This document shows, piece by piece, positions 28,211 to 35,700 of a stretch of DNA of 64,000 nucleotides. The position numbers and the translations under genes are program-made. Within the stretch, counting starts at the first letter, position 1, and each line of letters opens with the position of its first letter. The stretch lies in contig JAUYQR010000003.1 of the NCBI GenBank assembly GCA_030697175.1, positions 267,955 through 331,954 on the forward strand, read 5' to 3'. The notes below the pieces were generated by a model that saw only the letters and a list, made by a program, of their open reading frames with translations, made no database searches and was not told where the DNA came from. Source of the stretch: Paracoccaceae bacterium. GTDB lineage: Bacteria > Pseudomonadota > Alphaproteobacteria > Rhodobacterales > Rhodobacteraceae.

Positions 28211-28230
28211 CCGGCCCCCAACGGGGCCGG
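28211..28230. other. Intercistronic hairpin between RND pump and sqr genes
   Basis: CCGGCCCC and GGGGCCGG form a perfect 8-bp stem with a CAAC loop. On the transcribed (minus) strand no T-run follows, so it is not a canonical terminator. It may act as an mRNA processing or stability element that separates expression of the pump genes from sqr. Confidence 0.5.
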
Positions 28231-28243
28231 GGCCTTCGTGTCG

Positions 28244-31200
28244 TCAGGTGCGGAACACCCGGTAGATGGCGGGAATGACGAGGACCGTCAGCAGGGTCGA
28301 TGTCATCAGCCCGAAGAGAAGCGAGATCGCCAGACCCTGAAAGATCGGGTCGGCAAGGATGACCACCGCACCGATCATCGCGGCCACGGCGGTCAGGAAG
28401 ATCGGCTTGAAGCGGATCGTGCCGGCGCGGATCAGGCTGTCCACGGTGACGGTGCCTTCCATGCGGATGAAATCCACAAGGAGGATCGAGTTGCGGACGA
28501 TGATGCCGGCCAGCGCGATGAAGCCGATCATCGAGGTGGCAGAGAACGGCGCGGCAAAGAGCCAGTGGCCAGCCATGATGCCAAGGAACGTCAGCGGGAT
28601 CGGCGTCAGGATGACCAGCGGCAGTTTGAAAGACCCGAACTGCGCCACGACCAGGATGTAGATGCCCAGAATCGCCACGCCGAAGGCAGCGCCCATGTCG
28701 CGGAAGGTGACCCAGGTCACTTCCCATTCGCCGTCCCACAGAAGCGTGGTCCTGGTCTCATCCTCGGGCTGTCCGTTCAGCCGGATTTCAGGCGCGCCAT
28801 CGACGCCTTTCAGTGCCTCGCCGACCGCGATCATCCCGTAAAGCGGCGCCTCGAAGGCTCCGGCCAGTTCGGCCTGCACCATTTCGGCGGCGCGGCCGTT
28901 GTGGCGGAAGATCGGGAACGAGGCGCGTTCTTCCGTGATCCGGACCACATCGCCCAGTTCCACGACGCCGCGTGCGCCCGGCAGCGTGTTGGCCGGGATC
29001 GGCGTGGTCAGGAACCGTTCGTCCAGAACCCGGTCACCCTTGGCGCGTTGCAGCACCAGCGGGATCGGGTAGCGCCCCTCGCCCCGGTGCGAATAGCCGA
29101 CCGTGCGGCCACCGTTCAGCAGGGCGATGGTGTCGAAAACGTCACGCTCTTGCACCCCGAAGAACTCGAGATCATCGCTGGATACCGTTGCCCGCAAACG
29201 CCGTGCCGGGGTGCCGAAGCTGTTGTCGATATCGACGATGAAGGGCACCGAGTGGAACGCGGCTTCGACCTTGGCGGCGGCGGCGCGGCGTGCCTCGGGT
29301 GTGGGGCCGTAGATTTCTGCCAGAAGTGTCGCAATCACCGGTGGGCCAGGGGGTGGTTCGACAACCTTGAGCGAGGTGCCATCGGGCATCGCAACCGCCT
29401 TGATCCGCTCGCGGATTTCCAGCGCGATGGCGTGGCTTGGCCGGTCACGGTCGGCCTTCGGGGCAAGGTTGATCGCCACCTCGCCCAGATGCGGCTCTTG
29501 CCGCAGGTAGCTGTGGCGCACCAGCCCGTTGAAGTTGAAGGGCGCTGCCGTTGCGGCGTGGGTCTGCACCGAGGTGACCTCTGGAAGTGCAAGCACGATC
29601 GCCGCGATGTCTTGCGCCACACGGTCGGTCGCTTCGGTCGAGGCGCCTTCGGGCAGATCGACCATCACCGAAAGCTCGGACTTGTTGTCGAAGGGCAGAA
29701 GTTTGACCGTCACGTCCTTGGTGTAAAGCAGACCCAAGGAGCCGAAGGACAAGACCGCAGTCACCAGAAGGAACCCCAGACTGCGCCCTTTGCTTGCCAG
29801 CAGCGGCCGCGCCACAGCCTGATAGGCGCGTTCCATGAAGCCGCCGTGAGCGGCATCGTGGCCACCCATCGTGTCGCCATGGGAATGGGCAGACATGTCT
29901 GCCTTGCCCGCCACCTTGACCATCAGCCAAGGCGTGATCACCACGGCGACGAAGAACGAAAAGATCATCGCAGCGCTGGCGTTCGCCGGAATGGGCGACA
30001 TGTAGGGCCCCATCAGACCCGAGACGAACAGCATCGGCAGCAGCGCCGCCACCACCGCCAGCGTGGCCACGATGGTCGGATTGCCGACCTCGGCCACGGC
30101 GTCGACGGCGGCGCGGATGCGGTCGCGCCCATCGCGCATCGCCCAGTGCCGGGCGATGTTCTCGATCACCACGATGGCGTCATCGACAAGGATGCCGATG
30201 GAGAAGATCAGGGCAAAGAGGCTGACCCGGTTCAGCGTGTAACCCATGATCCAGGCGGCAAAAAGCGTCAGCAGGATCGTCACCGGAATGACCACCGCCA
30301 CCACGATGGCTTCGCGCCAGCCGATTGCCACCAGCACCAGCGCGATGATCGACACGGTCGCGAGGCCAAGGTGGAACAGCAGTTCGTTGGCCTTTTCGTT
30401 CGCCGTCTCGCCGTAGTTGCGGGTGACGGTCAGCGCCACGCTGTCGGGAAGGATGCTGCCGTGCAGACTTTCGATGCGGTGCAATGCGGCTTCGGCCACG
30501 ACAACGGCATTGGCCCCCGCACGCTTTGCCACCGCCAGCGTGACCGCAGGGCTGCGCTGCACTTCCCCGGTGTCGGACTTGGTCAGATGCGAAACGATAT
30601 GGTCCGAGGTATCGGGGACGAAGGACACATCGGCGACATCGGCGACATAGACGGGACGCCCGTCGCGGGTGGTGAGGAGGAGGTTCGCAACCTCGGACGG
30701 TGCGACGAGGGTCTGACCGGCGACCAGATCCACCTGTTCGCCCGCGTCCCGCAGTTTTCCGGTGTTCAGCGTGCGGTTGGCCTGGTCGACCTTTTCGGCA
30801 AGTTGTTGCAGCGTCACGCCAAAGAGCGCCAGGCGGTCCGGATCGGGCGCGATGCGGATCGCCTCGGTCGCCTCGCCGACCAGATAGGTCAGGCCGACGT
30901 CTTCGGTCTTGGCGACCTCGGCCTGAAGGGCGCGGGCGATGCGGGTCAGGTCGTTCGCTGCCACCACTTGCCCTGGCTTGGCCGACAGCGTGACAGTCAG
31001 GATCGCCACGTCATCAATGCCGCGCCCGACGATCAGGGGTTCGGGGATGCCAACGGGAATCCGGTCAAGATTTGCCCGGACCTTGTCGTGCACCCGCAGG
31101 ATCGCGTCTTCGGCGCTGGTGCCAACCTTGAACCGCGCCATGACCAGCACCGCATCATCGCGGGTGTTGGAATAGACGTGTTCGACATCGTTGATGCCCT

Positions 31201-31447
31201 TGACGATCACCTCGAGCGGTTCGGTGACCAGTTTCACCGCGTCTTCGGCCTTCAGACCCTGAGCCTGAACATGAATGTCGACCATCGGGACGGAAATCTG
31301 CGGTTCTTCCTCGCGCGGAAGTGCGCCCAAGGCGACCAGACCGGCGGCAAGTGCTGCCACGATGAACAGAGGCGTCAGCGAGGATGCGATGAACGCGCGG
31401 GTCAGCGCACCGGCAAGGCCAAGCGGACCGGGCTTGAAGTCACTCAT
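28244..31447 (-). CDS. RND-family efflux transporter linked to sulfide oxidation genes
   Basis: 1067 residues. It has RND topology with the TM4 acidic pair in SIGILVDDAIVVIENIARHW, the N-terminal ALPREEEPQISVPMVDIHVQ, and the C-terminal half with FSATSMIGFIALAGIIVRNS. A His-rich cytoplasmic stretch (MSAHSHGDTMGGHDAAHGGF) lies between the two halves and could bind a metal. The gene overlaps the adaptor gene by 8 bases. The substrate is not known; its place between the adaptor gene and sqr suggests sulfane sulfur species, organic sulfur compounds or a metal (inference). It differs clearly from the pump at 15.7-18.8 kb. Confidence 0.87.
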   Translation of the reverse strand: MSDFKPGPLGLAGALTRAFIASSLTPLFIVAALAAGLVALGALPREEEPQISVPMVDIHVQAQGLKAEDAVKLVTEPLEVIVKGINDVEHVYSNTRDDAVLVMARFKVGTSAEDAILRVHDKVRANLDRIPVGIPEPLIVGRGIDDVAILTVTLSAKPGQVVAANDLTRIARALQAEVAKTEDVGLTYLVGEATEAIRIAPDPDRLALFGVTLQQLAEKVDQANRTLNTGKLRDAGEQVDLVAGQTLVAPSEVANLLLTTRDGRPVYVADVADVSFVPDTSDHIVSHLTKSDTGEVQRSPAVTLAVAKRAGANAVVVAEAALHRIESLHGSILPDSVALTVTRNYGETANEKANELLFHLGLATVSIIALVLVAIGWREAIVVAVVIPVTILLTLFAAWIMGYTLNRVSLFALIFSIGILVDDAIVVIENIARHWAMRDGRDRIRAAVDAVAEVGNPTIVATLAVVAALLPMLFVSGLMGPYMSPIPANASAAMIFSFFVAVVITPWLMVKVAGKADMSAHSHGDTMGGHDAAHGGFMERAYQAVARPLLASKGRSLGFLLVTAVLSFGSLGLLYTKDVTVKLLPFDNKSELSVMVDLPEGASTEATDRVAQDIAAIVLALPEVTSVQTHAATAAPFNFNGLVRHSYLRQEPHLGEVAINLAPKADRDRPSHAIALEIRERIKAVAMPDGTSLKVVEPPPGPPVIATLLAEIYGPTPEARRAAAAKVEAAFHSVPFIVDIDNSFGTPARRLRATVSSDDLEFFGVQERDVFDTIALLNGGRTVGYSHRGEGRYPIPLVLQRAKGDRVLDERFLTTPIPANTLPGARGVVELGDVVRITEERASFPIFRHNGRAAEMVQAELAGAFEAPLYGMIAVGEALKGVDGAPEIRLNGQPEDETRTTLLWDGEWEVTWVTFRDMGAAFGVAILGIYILVVAQFGSFKLPLVILTPIPLTFLGIMAGHWLFAAPFSATSMIGFIALAGIIVRNSILLVDFIRMEGTVTVDSLIRAGTIRFKPIFLTAVAAMIGAVVILADPIFQGLAISLLFGLMTSTLLTVLVIPAIYRVFRT

Positions 31448-32432
31448 GACCGGCCCCGGCCACCGGGTCGGTGACGATGCGGTCGCCCGCAGACAGTCCG
31501 GTCAGGATCTCGACCACCTCGCCCTGGTCGGTCTTGGAGCGCTGGCCTGGCACAACGCTGCGCAGCGTCGGCCCGGCGTCGGTTTCCACCTGAACGAAAT
31601 CCAGACCCGAATTGGAAATGAGCGCGCTGACAGGAACGAACAGGGCCTCGCGCTCCTGCATCGGCAGCCGCACCAGCACGCGCGCATCGACAAAGCGGTC
31701 GGGGGCGCCCTGCACGTCGACATCGGCAATGACGCGGCCGTTTTCGATCAGGGGATAGACCTTGATCAGACGGCCTGACTGAACCCCCGCGACGCCCTCG
31801 ATCCGGATTTCGGCACCTTCTTGCAGCATGGCGGCATGGCGTTCCGGCACCGCAAGGCGCAAGAAGATGCCTCCGACGCTGATCAGCGCGACAGGCTCGC
31901 CCGGCATGACCACGGCCCCGGTCGACACGGGAACATCAAGCACCCTGCCCCCGGCTGGCGCCAGAACACGGCCCTCGTCCTGGGTTTGGCGGATCAGTTC
32001 GATTTCGGCTTCGATCGACGCGATCTGGCCTTTCAGCACTTCGACCTGCGTCCGCAGCCCGTCCAGCCGCTGGACCGTGCTGACCCCTTGCTTGAGTAGC
32101 TGTTCACCGCGCGCCAGCTCGGTTTCAGCATTCGCAAGCTGTGCGGCCTGCGCCCCTTTCCGCGCCTCGAGCGCGCTGAGCTGAAAGGTCAGTTTGTCGT
32201 CGATCACCGTGGCGATCAGTTCGCCTTCGCTGACCACATCCCCTTCGGTGACATTCAGGGCGACCACTGTGCCCCCGATACGCACTCGGGCGGGCACACG
32301 ATCACGCGCCTCGATTCGTCCGTAGACGGCCTTCCATTCTGTCGTCGTGGTGGGCGTGAGGTTCAGCGTTTCGCCAACAACTTGCAGCGGCGACAGGAAG
32401 ATCAGGGGCAAGACGATCAGACCGAGCTTCAT
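31440..32432 (-). CDS. RND efflux periplasmic adaptor
   Basis: 330 residues with a signal peptide (about 1-20). The lipoyl motif RIGGTVVALNVTEGDVVSEG, a coiled-coil hairpin (about 85-145) and the second lipoyl half (EGRVLAPAGGRVLDVPVSTG) are followed by a barrel region and a C-terminal membrane-proximal domain (GQRSKTDQGEVVEILTGLSA). ATG 32432 has GGAGG just upstream and is preferred to an earlier in-frame start. It is the first gene of the leftward sulfide operon; the dyad at 32447-32466 lies immediately in front of it. Confidence 0.86.
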   Translation of the reverse strand: MKLGLIVLPLIFLSPLQVVGETLNLTPTTTTEWKAVYGRIEARDRVPARVRIGGTVVALNVTEGDVVSEGELIATVIDDKLTFQLSALEARKGAQAAQLANAETELARGEQLLKQGVSTVQRLDGLRTQVEVLKGQIASIEAEIELIRQTQDEGRVLAPAGGRVLDVPVSTGAVVMPGEPVALISVGGIFLRLAVPERHAAMLQEGAEIRIEGVAGVQSGRLIKVYPLIENGRVIADVDVQGAPDRFVDARVLVRLPMQEREALFVPVSALISNSGLDFVQVETDAGPTLRSVVPGQRSKTDQGEVVEILTGLSAGDRIVTDPVAGAGHE

Positions 32433-32446
32433 GGCAACCTCCACTA

Positions 32447-32466
32447 CATACACATATTAATGTATG
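32447..32466. promoter_or_regulatory. Dyad operator in front of the sulfide operon
   Basis: CATACA-N8-TGTATG is a perfect inverted repeat (arms 32447-32452 and 32461-32466, AT-rich spacer CATATTAA) beginning 15 bases upstream of the adaptor start. The 8-base spacing is that of SqrR/BigR-type sites (reported as ATTC-N8-GAAT for SqrR), although the half-site differs. Since the operon ends with an ArsR persulfide-sensor gene, auto-repression through this site is the simplest reading. Confidence 0.6.
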
Positions 32467-32659
32467 AATGTTTTGCATCTGGCAAGGGGAAAGTCCGATG
32501 CGGCAAGTTGGGGCTGGCGCGCTTGCCTGCGGTCATCGTGCCCGACGAGCGGTCGTCAGGCCCGATGCCGCAATGGATTGTCGTTCCAGCGGCGGCGTTC
32601 TGGTGGGCGCGACCTGGTCTTGAGCCACAGACGACGGCAACGAAGACTGACAGCGGCGC
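32467..32659. other. Unassigned segment after the truncated ATPase gene
   Basis: From about 32660 leftward the minus strand no longer resembles a P-type ATPase, although the frame stays open as far as the operator. No recognisable gene, transposase or terminal repeat was seen. It is either the junction product of an old deletion or a remnant of an unrecognised insertion. Confidence 0.4.
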
Positions 32660-33589
32660 CGCATCGCCGGGACGCACCCGAAGGCGGTCACCCTGCATGA
32701 TGTTCTCCAGCGGCGCGTCATACCCCGACCCATCGGAAAGAATGCGCCGCGCGGTCTTGGGTGCCAGATCCAGCAGCGCGCGGATCGCGTCGCCAGTGCG
32801 TTCGCGCGCCCGAAGTTCCAGCACCTGACCGACAAAGACCAGCGCCACGATCACGACCGCAGCCTCGTAATACGTGCCGACACCGTGGCCCATCCGGTAG
32901 ACCTCGGGGAACTCGCCGGGCAGAAAGGTCGCGACCAGTGAATAGAGGTATGCAGCCGCGACCCCAAGGCTGATCAGCGTCCACATGTTGGGCGACCGGT
33001 TCACCAGCGAGTCCCACCCGCGCCTGAAGAACGGCACGGCGGCCCACAGGATGATCGGGCTTGCCAGGATGAACTCCAGATAGCTGGCCGTCTGATGACC
33101 GATCCAGTCGCGCACCGGCAGGTCCACCAGTTCGCCCATCGTGAGCCCGATCAAGGGAACCGCCGCCGCCGCCGAAATCCACATCCTGCGGGTAAAGTCC
33201 GTGACCTCAAGGCTGGGCGCGTCTGAGGGCAGGATGGGCTACAGCGCCATACCGCAGATCGGGCAAGTGCCCGGCGCATCGCGAATGATCTGGGGATGCA
33301 TCGGGCAGGTACACTGGACAGCGGCAGGAGTGGTCGCCTTTGTCGCCACGGCACGACCGGAAGCGTAAAACCACGGATCGGCCTTGAATTTCGCCTGACA
33401 TCTTGCCGAACAGAAATGGAAGGTATTGCCGGCGAACTCCCCGGTCCTCGTATCGGCCTTCACGGTGACTGTCATGCCGCAGACCGGGTCTGCGGTCGTG
33501 GGACCGGAGGGGGGCTTGGTTGGAGGCCCGGCGTGGTGGTTCGCCATATGGTGATGGTCGGTGCCGGAGTGTGGATGTGCAGCGGTCAT
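32660..33589 (-). pseudogene. Copper-type P1B ATPase gene, disrupted by an in-frame stop and 3' truncation
   Basis: The 5' part (33589-33242) encodes an N-terminal metal region: a His-rich start (GTDHHHMANHH), a YHS domain (DPVCGMTV to FCSARCQAKF) and a heavy-metal-binding CPMHPQIIRDAPGTCPICGM segment. A TAG at 33241-33239 then stops translation. Downstream, in the same frame, the ATPase continues without a base lost: PILPSDAPSLEVTDFTRRMW, membrane helices, ELRARERTGDAIRALLDL and GDRLRVRPGDA of the actuator domain. Homology ends at about 32660, before the phosphorylation motif (DKTGT), CPC helix and nucleotide domain. A GAG to TAG change would explain the stop (homologues read CGMALEP). No working pump can be made from this locus. 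A separate small YHS/metal-binding protein could still be produced from ATG 33589, which has a good ribosome site (AAAGGAG). Confidence 0.85.
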
Positions 33590-33645
33590 TGCGTTCTCCT
33601 TTCGCGGCCCGCGCCGCGTGAGGGTAGAGATGGACCTGAGGGTTC

Positions 33646-33676
33646 ACTTTGCAGCTTCCCACTGTGGGAAGGTCAA
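33646..33676 (-). promoter_or_regulatory. MerR/CueR-type promoter of the broken ATPase gene
   Basis: Read leftward: -35 TTGACC (33676-33671), a 19-base spacer and -10-like CAAAGT (33651-33646). The spacer contains a dyad CTTCCCAC-A-GTGGGAAG (33671-33655). The over-long 19-base spacing and the ACCTTCC-N7-GGAAG core are characteristic of CueR/HmrR copper-responsive promoters. No cueR gene is seen nearby. Confidence 0.7.
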
Positions 33677-33798
33677 GAGAAGATCAGGCAAGACAGCGGC
33701 ACGCTGAAATCGAGGGAAAGACCTCCCGCGATGCGGTTGTGCGAGGCCGGATAAAGCCTTGGACCCAAGCAAGGGCTGCGACGCATTGAGAGGGATCA

Positions 33799-33847
33799 TG
33801 GTGCACCCGACACGATTCGAACGTGTGGCCTCTGCCTTCGGAGGGCA
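33799..33847. repeat. Attachment site, distal copy (49-bp direct repeat)
   Basis: These 49 bases are identical to 46296-46344. They match the last 49 bases of the tRNA-Arg gene (discriminator, CCA end, acceptor, T-arm, variable loop and anticodon stem 3' side). The copy is a fragment with no tRNA function. The integrase gene ends 92 bases to its right. Confidence 0.95.
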
Positions 33848-33877
33848 TGACTGGGCTTTTTGTTGCTTTTATATTCA

Positions 33878-33895
33878 CCCTTTATTCCCTTTATT
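33878..33895. repeat. Tandem 9-bp repeat beside the distal att site
   Basis: CCCTTTATT occurs twice head to tail (33878-33886, 33887-33895) in an AT-rich tract between the att core and the integrase gene. Position and AT-richness suggest arm-type sites for the integrase or an accessory bending protein; this is inference. Confidence 0.5.
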
Positions 33896-33924
33896 TTCAC
33901 GGTTCGGCGGGGTTCGTTTTACTC

Positions 33925-33948
33925 GAAACTGTGGCGCGTCACAGTTTC
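33925..33948. terminator. Hairpin over the integrase stop codon
   Basis: GAAACTGTG-N6-CACAGTTTC is a perfect 9-bp stem that includes the integrase stop. On the + strand it is followed by TTTCCTTTCT-like sequence, but on the integrase strand the following bases are not T-rich, so it would be at best a weak terminator for int transcripts. Confidence 0.45.
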
Positions 33949-35000
33949 CTTTCTAGGATCTCCATCGCCCTATCCTGATAATGCGGGCTGTGATGGTAGT
34001 AGACTTTGCGGATCGTCTCGGCTGACGTGTCGAAGTAGTCGGCAGCGTCTTCGATCGGCAGACCCTTCTGCATTCCCCAAGTGATCGCAGTATGCTTCAG
34101 GGTGTGGGGCGAGACGCCGGCAAGCCCTGCCCGCTCACGCGCGCCTTCGAAAGCGTGTTTGATATCGCCGACCCGCTGCCCGTCGATCTCGACTGCCCAC
34201 CGTGCCCCAAGGTCTTTCCAGCGGCGGCAATGGGCGAGGAGTCGACGGGTCAGGCGAACGGGCTTGCGGCGCTTTTTGGTCTCGCGTTCATCTGCGCCGC
34301 GCCGGTACATTACGCCCCGGTCTACGTCGATCCACCCGCCCACGGTCGAAGGCATAAACGACAGGTTCAGGATCGCATCCTTTCGGGTGCCGGTGTAGAC
34401 GCCCAGCAGAATGAACCGCGCCAGATGCTTGCCCCTTTGGCTGCGCCAGGCGGCCCAGATCAGTTTTGCGGCTTCGTCACGGGTCAGCCACCGGTCGCGG
34501 GACGGCGGCTTTTCGGGAAGTGTTACCTTCGTCGTCGTCAGAAGATAACCCTCCTTGTGGCAGTAGTTGATTGCGGCCTGAAGCACGTTCAGTTCCCGGC
34601 GAAGCGTCCCGTCTGATATCGGTTGTGCGCTTCCATCCTTGAACCGGCGGGTTCGGGTCTTGGCATAGCGGCGGCAGGTCTCGCCCTTTACGTCTGCCAC
34701 GCTCAGAGCACCCCAAAAGGCTAGGAGGGCGTCGATCGCATAACCTATGCGGCTAGGGGCTGCGACCGTGACGCCGTGTTCTCGCCCGTAAATATCCAAG
34801 ACTTCGGAGATCGGCATTCGGTCGGCGCGGCGGGTGCCGGTTACCGTGTCCTTGCTGGCGATATAGGCCGCGAGCAGCCTTTCAGCTTCGATGCGGTCGC
34901 TTGTGCCCGTGCTGCGCTCGGGGCATCCACTGTCGCGGATGATGTAGGTTTGCTTGTCCTTTCTCCAATAGAGTCGAGCGCCGGCGGCTTTTCTTGGCAT
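33939..35000 (-). CDS. int: Tyrosine-recombinase integrase of the satellite
   Basis: 353 residues. The N-terminal arm/core-binding part runs from RLYWRKDKQTYIIRDSG to about residue 165. In the catalytic domain Arg I is in GVYTGTRKDAIL, the HxxR box reads HTLKHTAITWGMQKG with Lys in the second Arg position, and the Tyr nucleophile is in IRKVYYHHSPHYQD. Lys at the second Arg position also occurs in other alphaproteobacterial integrases, as I recall. It would catalyse site-specific integration into, and with an excisionase excision from, the tRNA-Arg site. Its 5' end overlaps the excisionase-like gene by 160 bases in another frame. Confidence 0.93.
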   Translation of the reverse strand: MPRKAAGARLYWRKDKQTYIIRDSGCPERSTGTSDRIEAERLLAAYIASKDTVTGTRRADRMPISEVLDIYGREHGVTVAAPSRIGYAIDALLAFWGALSVADVKGETCRRYAKTRTRRFKDGSAQPISDGTLRRELNVLQAAINYCHKEGYLLTTTKVTLPEKPPSRDRWLTRDEAAKLIWAAWRSQRGKHLARFILLGVYTGTRKDAILNLSFMPSTVGGWIDVDRGVMYRRGADERETKKRRKPVRLTRRLLAHCRRWKDLGARWAVEIDGQRVGDIKHAFEGARERAGLAGVSPHTLKHTAITWGMQKGLPIEDAADYFDTSAETIRKVYYHHSPHYQDRAMEILERKL

Positions 35001-35146
35001 CTTAGGATTAACTCCGACAAAGAGATTTCGTTGATACGGATAGCACGGCCCATGCGGACTAGGAGACCGTGCTTTTCCGCAGCGGACTTGAGGGACCCTT
35101 TCGGGACCCCCAAGCGAAGCGCAGCTTCCTCAATGCGTAGCAGCAT
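34841..35146 (-). CDS. Excisionase/AlpA-like DNA-binding protein
   Basis: 101 residues. Residues 1-45 look like a winged helix of the excisionase kind: MLLRIEEAALRLGVPKGSLK, SAAEKHGLLVRMGRAIRI, then ISLSELILRCQEKPP. The C-terminal half overlaps the start of int in another frame and looks non-conserved (low complexity in S, A, T). The start at ATG 35146 has only a weak ribosome site. It would direct recombination toward excision or act as an AlpA-type activator of the island. In this element it lies at the end of the head-gene operon. Confidence 0.7.
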   Translation of the reverse strand: MLLRIEEAALRLGVPKGSLKSAAEKHGLLVRMGRAIRINEISLSELILRCQEKPPALDSIGERTSKPTSSATVDAPSAARAQATASKLKGCSRPISPARTR

Positions 35147-35150
35147 GACT

Positions 35151-35480
35151 TCAGATTGAAACCAGGCGAACCGCGACGGTCGCGACCCCTGCCCCGGCTG
35201 TCTTGGCCACGGTTCCAAGGCGTGTGTTGCCGCTGGCGGTTTCGGTCACAAGGCCAGCCGTCGATTCCCAGTAGACCGGCTCGCCAAGGGCGAGCGTCTG
35301 CGCCCCGACCTTCGGAAGTTCGAAGACGCCAGTGACGGCAACGTCAACCGGTTCACCGGCCGCTGCGCTGCCAAGGGCGACGCCTGCAATGCTGCCTGCG
35401 ATTACGATTCCGCCGCTGGAAACCAGTTCCGGGGCCGGGATGGTGAGTTGGCTTCCCGCCTGTACAAAATTCGTGGCCAT
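35151..35480 (-). CDS. DUF2190 family head decoration protein
   Basis: 109 residues, rich in small residues, with FVQAGSQLTIPAPELVSSGG, GVALGSAAAGEPVDVAVTGV and LALGEPVYWESTAG typical of DUF2190 proteins, which sit next to major capsid genes and are thought to cement or decorate the capsid. ATG 35480 is chosen because AAAGGGG lies just upstream; the longer frame to 35543 lacks such a site and overlaps the connector gene. It is 1 base from the connector gene. Confidence 0.8.
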   Translation of the reverse strand: MATNFVQAGSQLTIPAPELVSSGGIVIAGSIAGVALGSAAAGEPVDVAVTGVFELPKVGAQTLALGEPVYWESTAGLVTETASGNTRLGTVAKTAGAGVATVAVRLVSI

Positions 35481-35481
35481 A

Positions 35482-35697
35482 TTAGACCCCTTTCGATGTG
35501 AGTGGATAAACGATCGACTGCCGGGGGCGTGTTGCCCCGGCAATCTCGGAGTCGAGGGCGGCTACGGCGCGGGCCATTTCGGAGTCGGACTTGTATTCGA
35601 CCCGTTCCCCGTTGCTGTCCGTGACCGATCGAAGCCCGTTGTAACGGGCCTCTTTCAGGCGGTCGCGCCATTCGATCAGCAGGGCCAGCGTTGCCAC
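35482..35697 (-). CDS. gpW-like head-tail joining protein
   Basis: 71 residues: an N-terminal helix LALLIEWRDRLKEARYNGLR, a short beta hairpin (SVTDSNGERVEYKSDSEM), and a second helix (ARAVAALDSEIAGA). This layout is that of the small gpW-type connectors that plug the portal and give the tail attachment surface. In lambda-type maps gpW lies between terminase and portal; here it follows the capsid gene. It would matter for docking a helper phage tail (inference). Confidence 0.72.
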   Translation of the reverse strand: MATLALLIEWRDRLKEARYNGLRSVTDSNGERVEYKSDSEMARAVAALDSEIAGATRPRQSIVYPLTSKGV

Positions 35698-35700
35698 GGC

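Noticed and set aside
28133..31474. 1113-codon frame on the plus strand
   Set aside because: Antisense to the RND pump and part of sqr; the composition is His/Arg/Asp/Gly-rich and no motif is present.
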